DNA of 64,000 nucleotides from Saxidomus purpurata (taxonomy: Eukaryota > Mollusca > Bivalvia > Venerida > Veneridae). The stretch covers positions 6,174,049 to 6,238,048 of the forward strand of contig JAFMSR010000018.1 in assembly GCA_022818135.1 (NCBI GenBank), read 5' to 3'. The notes under the pieces were generated by a model. The model ran no database searches and was not told the DNA's origin. It saw nothing but the letters and a program-made list of their open reading frames with translations. Both the position numbers and the translations under genes were made by a program. This document shows, one piece after another, positions 12,721 to 25,429 of the stretch (position 1 is its first letter; each line of letters opens with the position of its first letter).

Positions 12721-13854
12721 ATCTAAATTTTATGCACTTATAGTCCCTTAAAACTAGTTAAAAACGTATAAATGTATCTTCAATTTATAACGTGTTTTCA
12801 CACAACGACACTGACCTTGACCTTTTTCAGAGAAAGTAGCAAGCAAATCGAATGGTTAAAAATGAAAGCGACTATCACCGCTGCAGCAAATATGGTGATA
12901 ATTCCAATATGGGCTGTAGTCTTTTTCAGTCTATCGACGCACAACAAATTGACTTTTGTGATGCCATTTTCTGCTCAGTGACCAAAAACTTACTCTTGCT
13001 TAACCGTAAGTAAATTTGGCAGAAAATCCCTTGTTCTGGATTATGCTCTTAAAAAGTACATATCTTGCAAATATTTCAGACAATTTATCCACATGTGCCA
13101 ACAGAGCTTGTCGAGAAGTCGCAGTTAAAGACAATAAGAGTCTCGAACATTACGTACAAAGCCACCAAGAGACAATTTAATCTCGATTATACGACAAAAC
13201 AAAAATAATTTCCGTCTAAGATATTGTGTTATATTGATAAATTTGACCTTACTGTCAATTTAGGAATGTCGGCTGACATAAAGACATCATATTTTGTCAA
13301 ACGTCAAAGGGTTATTATTATTGGAATACTTTTTAGGGAGAGACAAACTTATTCTACAATCTAATTATGATACGCCTTTTGCGTTATTGGTTTGAGACAA
13401 GAAAAATAAACAGAAAACTTTTAAAACACGAAGTATTACTTAGATTCTCTTTGCTGCTAGGTAGATCCTTCATATGGGATTGCTCAAATCTCACAGCATT
13501 CTACGCAAATACAGCCCACAATTATTTATATACAATCCATATAGTTTAAAGAATCCTAAAAACGCCGATCAGCAATACCTACGTGATTTAGGTTTATCTG
13601 CAAAACATGTCTTCATGAAGCATTAAATTAAATGTTAGTTTATTTGAAACTTATATATGTAAATTGAAATTTGATTTTTCATGATAGCTAGCTGAATGCG
13701 CAAGAATTTCGTATATACGCAGTGTCTAATTGTATGTGGAAGTAACGCTACTTCCTAGACTTTTACATAATCTCTCAGCAGTTTTTCCCCTTTACATACT
13801 AGTCATAAAATTGTTTAAAATCTAACGTAACAACTTCAAAAATATGGATGTATC
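12721..13854. other. Non-coding stretch beside the LINE 5' end
   Basis: This may include some of the LINE 5' UTR at its left edge. No gene or strong repeat is visible. Confidence 0.45.
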
Positions 13855-14040
13855 TTAGAGTTTTATCGTTGGTAGAGAATAATCCATAACACCTACGCCC
13901 CGAGTCTTAGGTTTCGTGGGAACGTGCAAGATACAGAATGCGTCCCATTCCAGAGACACCCACTAGCTCTTTAACAACCCGGTGTACAGCACCGATACAT
14001 CGAACCTCGGTTTTAGGTCTCATCCGAACGACCAAATTCA
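13855..14040 (+). repeat. Dispersed repeat, copy 1 (partner at 33900)
   Basis: It aligns with 33900-34100: both start TTAGAGTTTTATCG, and share GTGCAAGATACAGAA.GCGTCC, AGAGACAC, GTGTACAGCACCGATACATCG and GGTTTTAGGTCTCATCCG. Same orientation, clearly diverged. The class is unknown. Confidence 0.75.
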
Positions 14041-16488
14041 AAACTTTCTGACTTTGTTTAAATTTCTAATAATTTCGCAAATCTGAACATTTATAGTAAT
14101 TATTAATTACAATTACCAAAAACTGAATTCCCTTTCGATACATGTAAGTCTTTATGATTATACTTTTTGTTTGCGTCATTATTAGTGTAAAACGTAGCGA
14201 CAAAAATTTCATCGGTAGAGACCATCATTATTTTAGTATTTCGAGTGTGTGACATGAGAGGAGATATTGCCAATAGTATCAATATATTTCAGGTTTACGC
14301 CAATTTATAGTGGACTACTCATTGACAGTTAAGATTTGGAGCAGAAGTGTTTGGTGAATTCGATTTCAGTTATGTCATCTTTGTTCAATGTTGTTATATC
14401 AAAATGATAAAAAGTCCCAGGAGTATGGTGGCATATTTCTGCAAACACTTAGCTAGATACATTGTAATAACTATGAAAAGTTTGTCATATTATATCGAAA
14501 TATTTAAGTTTAAGGACATTTTGATTCGATAAATTGTTATATGGTTAAATGAAATAAACGTTACTACACTGCCAATGTATGCATACATACGGGAGCACTG
14601 TGGATGTTATATTACAATTAACTTTTACATTACCAAGAAAATATCTGACCGAAACTGACCTTTACTTGTACCAGAAACATTCTTAATGACGCTTTTACAT
14701 CGATCAGTACATGTTATAAATATAGCGCAGTACTTTTTCAACGATGTTGCAAAAACTAAGAAACAACTTCAGCCAACTCTTTTTCGGGATGAAACGACTT
14801 GAATACGATAGAGGGGCGTAAGTCAACATTGATTTTAAGTGTATAGGACACAGTTTCATCATTGTCCTATCAGTAAATATATACTTTTCTATATCAGTAA
14901 ATGTTAAGTGCTCCTGAGACTTTAAACTGATTATTAATATACTAGCTTTCTAACAAATCTCATCTTAAAGTCGGATAAAGAAAGGCGCCTCCAATACAGA
15001 ACAGTCGCACTTCATAGATAATACACCCATTATACAGATATCTAATTATTTTGATAAAGCACGCTTATCACGTGCTGATAACCTTTATTTAAGCATGAGA
15101 ATATTAGAAAGACCACTCATAAGTTTGTAGATAAGACAGTACTTAAGGTAAACGAGCTCAGAATGATTTTGATACTTTAAAAGACAAAACCTTTGATGTA
15201 TGGTGGTATTTTGAACAGTGCATGTGTACTCATATCATTCTAAAGTTAATTTGATCAAGACTTTGACAGGTAGACTACAAAATGAGTTTTACGCGCCCAA
15301 GATAGCCACATTAAATTATATTGTTTCTATCAGAGACACGATATATTTATGCGGACATTGCAAACTCTGCTTGCCATTGTTCTTTGACGGATACCGTTGA
15401 TGTGTTTAATTTTGTTTTCAGTTTTTCCTATTTTTTTCCACCGCTTGAGTTTAGTCGCATCAAAAAACAAATGCGTAAAATGTAGTGTAGCTAAAGTCTA
15501 TATACTTTGGACTGAGTTTGGACCTTGTGAAGATTTAAGGGTTTGATTGGTCAGTGATCCTTTGCGTTAATCTCTAATACTTTTAACGCGTGTTCAGTTT
15601 TTCTAAGCAGAACAATAACTATTGCATGTACATAATTATAACCAATTCATGTATCTTCCTAGTTTTACATGTATCATTTATTTCACCTCATTCAATAAGA
15701 CCGCAGGTTTTAAAACGAAACAAAATTAAATTAAGGTTCTGTTGGTTTTACACTGTATATTTTGTACCAAGATGTCGCAGTATTCTTATCCCGTGTAACG
15801 ATTTCAACGTATCGTTCACTTTCTTGAAACATACTGACTTAGGTTTTATTTTATCTGGGGTTCAGAAAAGCTTTTAAGACAGAGTATTTGTGGATAAACA
15901 TTACTTTTTTGTGTAAATGTGTTGATTTTTTATTATTTATTGCCTGATTACCTGATATTGATCCTGGAATAGAAAAAAATAAGTAGCTGTGATTGTTTTA
16001 CTGTTTAAATCGCATTAAAGTAAGTAAAATGGAGATTGTTGGAATACAAGCAATTCGTATATTATCATTTCAATGTTACCCTATAGAACTAAAGTGAGGT
16101 TAACAGCCTTGTTTAACCCTCTTTTGTATATCAGGATTATTTAGATGCTCCTCTCCAGATAAGTACGTTATCTCTTACAGAAGTTAGCGCATTATTAAGG
16201 TTCGCCTATCAAAGTCTGGATCACATGGGTAGTTTCTTTAAGTGGAAATACTTAACAAACACAAAATGTAAGGGTTATCAGACAAGCTATTGTCTTATCA
16301 TACATCAGCAGCAAACGGAACTGGGTTGGACTTTTGTACTCTAACAACAATGCAACGCTATTATTTTCTATAAGAAAATCTATACAGTAAGAGGTTTCTC
16401 TGACATAGATATTAGAAATCAGCCAGAAATCAACGGTCTATACATAAAAATATCTGACAACTTTGACAGAGTAATTCTGTTTTGTGTC
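14041..16488. other. Non-coding stretch
   Basis: AT-rich, with no domain-bearing frame. A short echo (TATCAGTAAATATATAC / TATCAGTAAATGTTAAG) lies near 14870-14905. Nothing else is supported. Confidence 0.45.
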
Positions 16489-16628
16489 GGTATCAGATAA
16501 AAATAAAATGCTACATACGATTGTTATGTAATTAAAAAAAGATATATAGGGCGATACATAGTCTTTATCAGATAAAAATAATATGTTATATGTCATTTTT
16601 ATGTAATAAAACAGATATAGAGCGATGC
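16489..16628 (+). repeat. Two-copy tandem repeat (about 70 bp)
   Basis: Two adjacent units share TATCAGATAAAAATAA.ATG, a TTATGTAAT block and ATATAG.GCGAT.CATAG. The first is at about 16489-16557 and the second at about 16560-16628. Confidence 0.65.
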
Positions 16629-16764
16629 ATAGATGTAGGCCCAAACGTATGGCAATCCGTTTTACTACTTATTCGGTGACTAAAAGGCAACTTTATGTTA
16701 TATTGGTATCTCCGTTATGAGAACGATATCACTTTTGTTAGAGAGATACGTGTATTTGTATTTT

Positions 16765-17050
16765 AAGACTTATCTCTGTGTTTTGACTGATAGCTTTTGT
16801 TTTCTTACGATATATTTTTCTTTGTTTTAGAGGTATACAGTATGCGATATGGAGATACAAGGCCGGCTAAACAAAGCTATCTCCAAATGAAGATAGTTTC
16901 TTTAACTTCTGCTGAATCTATAAATGTGATGGATTTTGTTGTTTTTAGTGCTATCTCTAACTTAAAGAGCTCTCTGTTATATAATATAATAGAGCTATCA
17001 TTTGAATCGATATCTTTTTCAAAGTGCAGGCACTTCTCAATAGGTGGGGA
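16765..17050 (+). repeat. Dispersed repeat, copy 1 (partner at 45482)
   Basis: It aligns with 45482-45775. Shared landmarks are TTTTTCTTTGTTTTA, ATATGGAGATA, AAGGCCGGCTAA, TATCTCCAAAT and AAAGAGCTCTCTGTTA. It is the same orientation and diverged. An open frame of 111 aa across it is not conserved in the partner. Confidence 0.75.
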
Positions 17051-17561
17051 AACACTGATACAATGTACACCTCATCAGATTTCAATCACTCTGCATTCCT
17101 TTGCATTTTACTTAATTTTGCACATTCTATAGATTTAATGTGTCGGCGTGTCTTTTTTTGGTCATAAATGCCTTCTTGGGATTTAACACTAGTTTCAACA
17201 GTGTTTTTTGGAGATATCAATACTAGACACTAATCCTTCGTAATAAACTACCAACCCTCTCACATGAAGGGTCAGGTCAGTAAAGGGCTCAAACCAATGA
17301 CCCTCAAATAGTGCCAGCTCTAGCTATTTCAGACCAGAGATCTTAACTAGTCGGCCACAGAAATGATTCACTCATAAATCTAAAATTCATTTTTAATATG
17401 CGTGTAACATTTTTTAATTGTGTTAAAGCATTGTTGAACCGTATATGTCCCGGAACGTATATATCACACGTGTGTGATATATTCGACCGTAAATATAACA
17501 CGTGTTTAATGTGACATATTCGTTTGGTCATTTTTGACAGTTTACACCGAACGTATATGTC

Positions 17562-17683
17562 TTTTTCACACGTGTGATATATTCGGTCGAATTTTTCACA
17601 CGCGTGATATATTCGGTCGAACTTTTCACACGCGTGATATATTCGGTCGAATCTTTCACACGTTTGATATATTCATTCTGGTC
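17562..17683 (+). repeat. 30-bp minisatellite with palindromic CACACGTGTG core
   Basis: Four units at a strict 30-base spacing begin at 17562, 17592, 17622 and 17652. Each has TTTTTCACACGTGTG (or a CGCG variant), then ATATATTCGGTCGAA. The core is self-complementary, and related single motifs occur at 17462-17485 and 19075-19125. Confidence 0.9.
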
Positions 17684-17989
17684 ATTTTGACAGTTTACAC
17701 TGAAACTTATTTGTGATACTTTAGTGTATAAAACTACTAACTATACTTTTATAGGAAGAGGGTGGCAAGGCATCCGTCCCTGGGCCGTTTGCCGGAGCCG
17801 TTGTAATAATGTTTAGGAACCCCATAGAATAATAACCCCGGCCATTATTTTTTTGAAGAATAGTGACCCCCAGGAACTATGACTGATTTTAGGTGGATTT
17901 GAATCGAAGAAACTAAATGTTACACAAAGGATACTGTAGCTGCGGGGAAATAAAAAAAGATACGATTGTTTATTCACAATTTTCAATCC

Positions 17990-18240
17990 TGTGTTTGACC
18001 TTTAACCTCTGAGTGTGACCTTGACCTTAGACATAGGGACCTGGCTCTTGCACAATACACCCTGTCTTATAATGGTATGAAAATCCTTCAGTACATCCTT
18101 CAGTACAAAATCTCATTCTTCAATTTGACCTTTAACCTCAAACTGTGACCTTGACCGTAGACATAGGGCTTTGTTCGTCTGTTTGACTCTTCGTCTCATT
18201 AAGGTAAATATCTATGCATTGTAACATCAATATCCCTTCA
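17990..18240 (+). repeat. Two-unit diverged repeat (about 128 bp)
   Basis: TTTGACCTTTAACCTC, TGTGACCTTGACC and TAGACATAGGG occur at about 17994-18035 and again at about 18122-18165. The motif belongs to the TGACCTTGACC-rich repeats common elsewhere in the window, here on the opposite strand. Confidence 0.65.
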
Positions 18241-19301
18241 AGTATATAGAAGAAATGCTCCGGACAAAGTCATTCTTAATTCGACAAATGACACTCCTTC
18301 TCATTGAGGTTAACATTTATGCCAAATATAAACACGATTGCTCCTTGCATGTCAAAGTTATGGTCCGAACAAAATCAGATCAGTCTGGACGGACGCACGG
18401 GCTCACAGACCCACGGATGCACATACACCGACTGCCAAAAGCGGCGACTGTAGAGCTCACCGCAAGTTGGCTCGACAAAAATGATCGAGGGTCATTACCA
18501 TCTTACGGTTACTTTACATTATTTCACCGGCCATCAAATATATCAAGTTTGATATGTGTTTAATCTGTGATAAATGTAATGTGTTATACAGAAAACAATG
18601 TATAGTGATGTTTTATAATCAATGCTGTTCTGAGATAATTTCCTGTTAATAATCACCACTCAAGGGCCACACGAACGCAGTCGATAACTTTCAAGAACGT
18701 CCGATCGAAATTTGACCAAACATTATTTATATATATATATACAAATTAAAGACATAATACGGACCACACCTTCGAGTGGGAATGTCTAGTTACCATACAA
18801 TGTGTTGGGACCGATCGGATCGACTTGTATTGGTTGTGTTAAGCAGAATCTATGCGGCATAACTTAATCAACCATATTTGATTGTTTTAAATATGTTTGT
18901 TTTTTTTCAAATTGATCAAAATGTGACATGTTCGTTGAAAATTTCGTTTTTATTTGCCTTTTTCTGCATGTGAGATATTCGTTTTCGTGTTCCTATAAAA
19001 TTCGAAGTCAAACGTATACATCACATAATATGTGCCATATACGTTTCACGCGAAGACTTTTTTCGACCGAATATATCACACGTGTGACATATGCGGTCGA
19101 ATTTTTCTCTCGTGTGATATATACATTCCGGGACATATACGGTTCAACAAAGCATCATACAATTTCTTTTTCTCCGAGTACTACAGCAACAGCCTCTTTC
19201 TTGTACTGTATTTTCTTCCAGCAGATAACACATACACATGCATTGTCATCACTTTATGAAAACCCTGAAATGGAATTATACAACAATAAATCAATAAAAG
19301 T

Positions 19302-20755
19302 GAATTGGCAACTGGCAGCCAGCTGCCAATTCGTTCAACCTCGCAATTTTCAACTGGCAACTGGCAACCAACTTCATATTCCAGATGCCAAATTCAACTA
19401 TCACTTGCAAATAATAAATTCCTTCAACCTCACGAATTGGCAACTGGCAACTGGCAGCCAAATGCCAATTCGAGTTCTGTCTGTAATTGTGAATAAAAAG
19501 TGAATTGGAAACTGGCAATTGGCAGCCAGATGCTAATTCAACCTCGCGAATTGGCATCTGGCAACTGGCAGCCAGATGCCAATTCGACTTGGGCCTGTAA
19601 TTGTTAATAACAAATGAATTGGCAACTGGCTACTAGCAGAAGTTTGTGTAAAAATTTGAATAAAAGATAAAATTAGCAACTGGCAGCCAACTTTACACTC
19701 TTGTTGCCAATTCGTCTTCACTTGCAAATATTAGCCAAATACGAAGTTGTTAAAACTCGCGAATTGGCAACTCGCTGGCAGTCAGATGCGAATTCAAATC
19801 TTATGTAAAAATCTTCTTAAAAGTTGACTAGGCAACTGGCAACTGGCAACAAACTTCATATTGCCAATTTTACTTTCTCTTGCAAATAGCCAATTCGTTC
19901 AACCTCACGAATTGGCAACTGGCAGCCAGATGCCAATTCCACTTCTGTCTTAGTGAATAAAAAGTAAATTGGAAACTGTCAGTTGGCAGCCAGATGCCAA
20001 TTCAACTTTTATTCAGATTTTAACATAAAATCGAATTGGCATCTGGCTGCCAGTTGCCAGTTACCAAATCACTTTTTATTCACAATTTCAGACAGAAGTT
20101 GAATTGGCATCTTGCTACCAGTTGCCAGTTGCCAATTCGTGAGGTTGAACGCGTTGGCATCTAGCTGCCAATTGCCAGTTACCAATTCACTTTTTATTCA
20201 CAATTACAGACAGATGTCGAATTGGCATCTGGCTACCAGTTGCCAGTAGCCAATTCGTGAGGTTGAACGAATTGGCTATTTGCAAGTGAAAGTTGAATTG
20301 GCATCTGGAATATGAATTGGTTGCCAGTTGCCAATTGCCAATTCAACGTTAATCCAGATTTTAGCATAAAATCGAATCGGCATCTGGCTACCAGTTGCCA
20401 GATGCCATTTCACTTTTTTCACAATTACAGACAGAAGTCGAATTGGCATCTGGCTGCCAGTTGCCAGGTGCCAATTCGTGAGGTTGACTAATTGGTTATT
20501 TGCAAGTGAAAGTTGAATTGGCATCTGAAATATAAATTTGGTTGACAGTTGTCATTTGCCTATTCAACTTTTATTAAGATTTTAACATAAAATCGAATTG
20601 GCATCTTGGTTCAACAATTTTGTTTTTGGTTGATATTTGCAAGTGAAGACGAATTGGCAACAAGAGTGTGAAGTTGGCTGCCAGTTGCCAGTTGCCAATT
20701 GAATTGGCATTGAATTGGCAACTGGCAACTGGCACCTGGCAGCTTACTTCACGCA
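19302..20755. repeat. Foldback array of 31-bp palindromes
   Basis: The basic unit is a 31-bp near-perfect palindrome: arm GAATTGGCA-N-CTGGC, one central base, then the complementary arm. Clean examples sit at 19302-19332 and, with a duplicated inner CAACTGG, at 19434-19471 and 19548-19585. Units are joined by conserved linkers such as TTCAACCTC.CGAATTGG and TCTGTCTGTAATTGTGAATA. Up to about 19970 the linkers read one way; from about 20005 they read as reverse complements (CGTGAGGTTGAAC, TTATTCACAATTACAGACAG). The whole block is therefore one imperfect palindrome with two arms of about 700 bp. The local short ORFs are artefacts of the repeat. Confidence 0.93.
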
Positions 20756-22974
20756 CATAAAATTGTGGGCATATTTTAACTTGGCGACAGTAGTTCCTGG
20801 AAATCTACATTTATTTTTTTAAGACTATTTAATTTTACAACAAAATTAAATTTTGCAAATAATGAACCCTTTTACTGAGTTTTAATTTGATTTTAAAATA
20901 AAAACGTGGAAACACTTTGAAAAAGGTTGTCAAATCCATATGAATGTTTGTAAAAACTGCCTCTCCGTTCCTAAATTTCTTGGAATTAGCCTTCGTTGAA
21001 CATAATCAAATAATTATAATCAATACATATTTAGATTAAATGCTCATGTGTAACGGGTAGCGTCTGATCTGTAAAAGAGTGCTACGGAACGTTCTGCAAG
21101 CTTGTGAATTGAGTACAGCACTTTAGTTTTTTTATGTTTGAAAAAACTTAAAGTAATAAATTGCTATAATTATCACAAACGATACTTATTACATGGTATG
21201 AGTATTCAGTTATCGAAAATTGACGCAACAGTATCTACTGATATGGCAAGGTTAAGATTATTTTCTTGTGCATCTTTCTCGATTAAGTGTAGACATGTTA
21301 TTTACGATCTTGTACAATCACTATAATAATCATTCTGTCAAGTACATCAACGTAAATAAAATAACACCACGTCCCACAGTTATTCATCTATAAAAAATTT
21401 GAATGATGAAATTATCATTCCTATATTTCATTACTTTGAAGCGAAAATGAAAGCCATGGCTGTGGTTGCATAAGCGCAATGCATGTCATGCTATGACAAC
21501 TTCACTCCAACAAAAAAATGCAATAGATGTTCGAACAAACATTACACAGCTAAGCAAAGCAAAGGCTAATTAAATAAAAAAAAATGCAAAAACTAAACTA
21601 ATTCTTACGAACTACAGTTGATCTACATATTTAAAGAACAGCAATAGAAATGTATTAAGCTTTTACTTGTAATTTCCATGTTAAAATGGGTTTTTGCAGG
21701 CAAGGACTCGCTAAAGTAGTTTACTCTCATAATCTCCAAAACACTTAAAACTTATGCGAGAGTATTTACATGGCACTTATAATACCTGATATAAAACTGT
21801 ATAACTACTTTTAGAATTTCGAACATTACAAAGCAGATACTTGTACATGATAACAAACATCTTGTTTTTAAACATATCTCAGTCACAATCAGAGAAGTCA
21901 AGTGGATCGTTTCAGTTACAATCTTATATAAGGTCCTTTTTTAAATGTAATAAAAAACGAAGTGAGTATTCAACCCGATTTCTGTCAATTCTATTGCAAG
22001 ATTAATGTAAAATCAGTATTTTTCTGCAAATACATTTAATGCACAAGTAAGCTGAAATGTCGACTTATGGTCGCTGATTTCAAATAACTATGCCTCTCAC
22101 CGACTCTGAGTCATAGCTTCGGGCCCCGCTACCAACCCAAGTCTCGATGTGAGATAGTTGGTTGTTTTTTTTTTTAGGAAAAAAATATTAATGCAAAAAA
22201 GACCAAATGTTATAAAAGACGATCGCACTGCTGGCCGGTATTCGTTCAGAAGTGATGGAGTCGCGGTCAAGCACTGGGTAGGAGTCCTTCGCTATAACCC
22301 TTCTCGAGTGAATGATTGTCGGTGTTTATCCAGGTACATGTAAAATGAACTATAAGTAGGCTCAATGAGAAAGTAAGATTTATATCTTAGACTGTATACC
22401 CGGTATTTACTTAAAGTAAGTAGACGTATTTTCACAATTTGCATGTGAATCATGTCGGTCTTCAAATATCGACTTGGTCTCGTTGCCCATTCAACTTTCG
22501 TCCAGTTTTACACCCTGAAACGGTTTTAAGAGGTTGGGAAGTTATAAATGGCACGAATATAACGTTTCTTTGTATCTGAATGATTGCGAGCAACCATGAC
22601 GTGATTGACTGACAACAGCGCTAACGAAAATTATGATGAGTATCATACATATTTAGTTTGATTGGTCTTTACCAGAAAACCTAATCTACTAACATGACGG
22701 CCGTTTCATGTGATGTAACGGCATGGGTCGCGTCATACTTTGTACTTTCGTGGCAAATCGGTAGTCTTTACCATAATGTTTACTTTTGACGAGACTTCGG
22801 TGTACATTGGGATTTTAAATGGTATTCAAATATACTATAAGCCACAAACTTGAGATTCTTAAGATAATAGCTTCAGCTACATGTATATAATCCATTTACT
22901 CTAATAACAAGTATCTAGTGTTCAAATGGAAAAACACAACGAGGGACATTTTATATTATATACATTGAAATAAA
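20756..22974. other. Non-coding stretch
   Basis: No gene is visible. At 22105-22160 the minus strand shows a tract like a tRNA-type 3' half (GGTAGCGGGGCCCGAAG), possibly a decayed SINE, but with no matching A-box. Otherwise nothing stands out. Confidence 0.4.
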
Positions 22975-23300
22975 ATGAATGGGATGCCCGTTTTCCGAGC
23001 CTTGGGTTACTATAAACACCAGGAATACGAATCAGATGACAGACATTGTGGCTATACAAGGAATTAAAGGCAGCAAGAAACTTAATAGAGTCACTTATGA
23101 GAGAGACCCTCAGTGACTAAGATACTTAGATCGAAGATGCAAGGAAATGCCTATCATCTTCTCGACAATAGGGAACTATGTATAGGCTTCGCATAGCAAA
23201 CAGGCGCAATGTCAAAATTTGAACCTATCCTTATCTTCTAAAAGTGCATGTGGTCTTCTCCCCCAAATGTCAAGGCAATTACTTCATTTATGTCCTATGA
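22975..23300 (+). repeat. Exon-like repeat, copy 1 (decayed; partner at 52325)
   Basis: The DNA and the reading frame match 52325-52577. In frame it reads VTYERDPQ, a stop, then LRYLDRRCKEMPIIFSTIGN, against VTYKRDSRKLKYLYQRCREM and PTIFSTMGN in the partner. The stop is consistent with CGA to TGA decay, and a second stop follows. Conservation of frame between copies suggests a protein-coding origin, either a gene family or an element-borne exon. The protein is not recognised. Confidence 0.55.
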
Positions 23301-23479
23301 ACATCAAAGAGAAAGTATATAGCCAGACGTAAAACGTAGACACCTCAAAATAAGTAAAATGTCAGGAACGGGGACACCAAAAACGACTACCTTCTTCACT
23401 GTGACTGGGGTGACGGTGTAGAGAAAAAGAATGATAAATTAAATATTATAAGTCAGGGCTCCATTACACTTCTATTAAA

Positions 23480-24190
23480 TGCGCTAATTGCTATTGTTAC
23501 AGTCCAATAGTTGAAAATAAACACAACATTTAAAGAAATCAAAAGAGTGTATGTCGCATATCGTGATCCTAAATTGCAGAGGCAAGTTGTACAACTTCAT
23601 ATAGAGACAGTAATGTGATTCTTACACAAACAAATACTACCAGATACATGTAAAAATAACTTTTGATCAAGTCAAATTCTGCTCTTATTCCATGCCATGA
23701 AATAAAAAAATACATGTGCATGCCTTCTATTTCTCACGTGTGTGAGGTTTTCGAAGTTTGTGCCCTTACCTCAACACTTTGTTTCGATATATCCATCAAT
23801 GTTTGAAACAAAAAGATCCATGAAAACTTTTCATCGCTCACCTGAGTATGGATTCCATTGGCAATTATACAAGGCCAACAACAGTGTCGCAGAAAACAAG
23901 GTAATAGTAACATAAGAGTTTTTAGATTTTACTATATTTTCTATGAAATTTGGACCACAGGGGCATAATTCGAAGGAGAGGTTCACTATACAATGCCACA
24001 CTCACGCAAGCTCTGAATTTTTTCTATTTGTTGCCATAGTAACCGGATAACTAGATGAACTTTAATTATTTCATAACTTTGGTAACGCTTTCTACAAGGA
24101 CTACCACTGACAACACACCCTTGTTGTTTGATAGGGGATGTCGTTTGTGTCATTACGCAAGGTAAGTCGGCAAAAAGAAGAGGTCAATAC
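23480..24190. repeat. Inverted repeat arm, left (partner 27715-28495)
   Basis: The reverse complement of this block follows 27715-28495 closely. Shared blocks include ACCTTGTTTTCTGCGAC, GATATATCGAAACA, GACTTGATCAAA, TTTTTACATGTATCTGGT and GAATCACATTACTG. The part at 23970-24170 is the antisense of the AGCTCACC-type dispersed repeat (GTGTGGCATTGTATAGTGAAC, GCAACAAATA). About 3.5 kb separates the arms. Confidence 0.75.
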
Positions 24191-24324
24191 TTTTCACGCT
24201 GTGTAAAACATATCCAGGAGTTCGTGACCTTGGCTTAAAAACATATTCGAACAAGTGTAAATTTGAGTGTCATACACCGATCGATGAGTCATTTAAACAT
24301 TTAAATAATACAATGTAATCATAA

Positions 24325-24540
24325 GAGCCGCCGTGGCGCAATGGTAGCGCGTTCGCCTCAGGATCGAAGGGCCCCGGGTTCGATCCTACCATCGCCATGT
24401 CGGTAGTGTCCTTAGGCAAGACACAAATAATTCCCTTGCCTCTCTCTCTTCGAGGTTGATTCCATCTGGAATGAGTCTCGAGAGCGATTAATATAAGTTG
24501 TAAGAACTTGTTTCGCAATCGAGAATAAATAAATTAGTAT
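24325..24540 (+). mobile_element. tRNA-derived SINE
   Basis: The head has an A-box (TGGCGCAATGG at 24334-24344) inside a GCGC..GCGC D-stem, and a B-box (GGTTCGATCC at 24377-24386). The body follows: GTGTCCTTAGGCAAGACAC, CTCTTCGAGGTTGATTCCAT, CTGGAATGAGTCTCGAGAG, then a TAAATAAATTA-like tail. The acceptor ends do not pair, so it is not a working tRNA. The spaced A and B boxes would drive RNA polymerase III. A fragment of the AAGTTGTAAGAACTTG tail appears in reverse near 29145-29165. Confidence 0.8.
24334..24386 (+). promoter_or_regulatory. RNA polymerase III A-box and B-box of the SINE
   Basis: The A-box TGGCGCAATGG and the B-box GGTTCGATCC are spaced about 32 bases apart, as in tRNA-type internal promoters. 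Activity cannot be judged from sequence. Confidence 0.6.
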
Positions 24541-24749
24541 AGCACTGCCTCTATCCAGACAAATAGTTTTGTGCTACGTGAAAACAATGTAGTGTCTTGG
24601 CGTTATAAAAAACCTGTTAGTAAAACACATCAAGTTATTTGAGTTACTTCCGTCATTAGGGGGTAAATTGTATTGTGGGGTTTTAAGAATTGTATTGTTG
24701 AGTTAAAAAGATCAAAGAAAGATCAATAGGAGAACTTCACAATGTTCAT

Positions 24750-25185
24750 CCTGTGTGAACGTCCGTCCGTACTCTATCTTTAAAACCTCCCGTTGGATTT
24801 TCACCAAATTTGTCGACACACATCCGTATGAAATCTAGTTGTGCATAATTTGATCTAAGGTCATAACGTCAGAGGTCAAGATCAAGGGCTTGAAACTTGA
24901 AAATCTTGTCCGCTCTTCACTTTTCAGCCCCAACAGCTTTTGTCGGATTTTCATTTAACTAGGTGTGAATCAGCTGTATGAAGTCTTGTTGTGCATATCA
25001 TAATGTTTGTTCAAATGGCTAAAGGTCAATGTCAAAGGGGACCTGAAGACTGAACGTCTTGTTCGCTCTTCTTATCCAAAGCCCCTTGTTGGATTTTTAT
25101 CAAACTTGATAGGAAGCATCTGTTTGAAGTTTATTTGTGCTTTTTTATATGAGATCATAAAGTAACTGTGACATGTCGCAGGGGC
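24750..25185 (+). repeat. Three-unit diverged tandem repeat (about 145 bp)
   Basis: Each unit carries a CTTGTTCGCTCTTC-like motif, CC...GTTGGATTTTCA, a CTGTATGAAGT.T.GTTGTGCAT block and a GGTCAA.GTCAAAGG run. Units start near 24765, 24905 and 25055. It has the usual look of the window's bivalve-type intergenic repeats. Confidence 0.65.
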
Positions 25186-25429
25186 CTATTACTTGTACAA
25201 TGTAATTTACCCCTGCCTTTGAAGTAGGCGTATTGGTCATGACCGGTGAGAGACCCCTAGGTAGACACAGTAAATTTATTGGTGATAACCTAAGAATGAC
25301 CACTTTTGAGTTTGTAATCTCTTTAGGTGGAAGGGGGCGGGGGGCGGGAGGCGTCAGGGGTTTGCGGGAGACATATGCTTTTCTGAAAGATTTATTTCAC
25401 ATAGATTTACTATTAGAGAGTGCCCCTAC

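Larger units (their letters stand above)
17416..19164. mobile_element. TIR-bounded element of about 1.75 kb
   Basis: The left end (17416-17475) and the right end (19085-19164) are inverted copies. AATTGTGTTAAAGCATTGTT and GAACCGTATATGTCCCGGAA on the left match, in reverse complement, TTCCGGGACATATACGGTTC and AACAAAGC on the right. The CACACGTGTG / GGTCGAA motif sits just inside both ends. No transposase is seen, so it would be non-autonomous. The interior holds a 30-bp minisatellite and diverged repeats. Two unrelated insertions of one repeat in opposite orientation are the alternative. Confidence 0.6.

Noticed and set aside
19302..20755. CRISPR-like array
   Set aside because: The repeats are palindromic and similar, but spacers are themselves conserved linkers, the orientation flips midway, and the DNA is from an animal genome.
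19291..20756. Several open frames rich in NWQLATGSQ-like peptides
   Set aside because: They are translations of the palindromic 31-bp repeat on both strands.
24325..24400. Functional tRNA gene
   Set aside because: A- and B-boxes are present but the acceptor stem does not close, and a SINE body follows directly.
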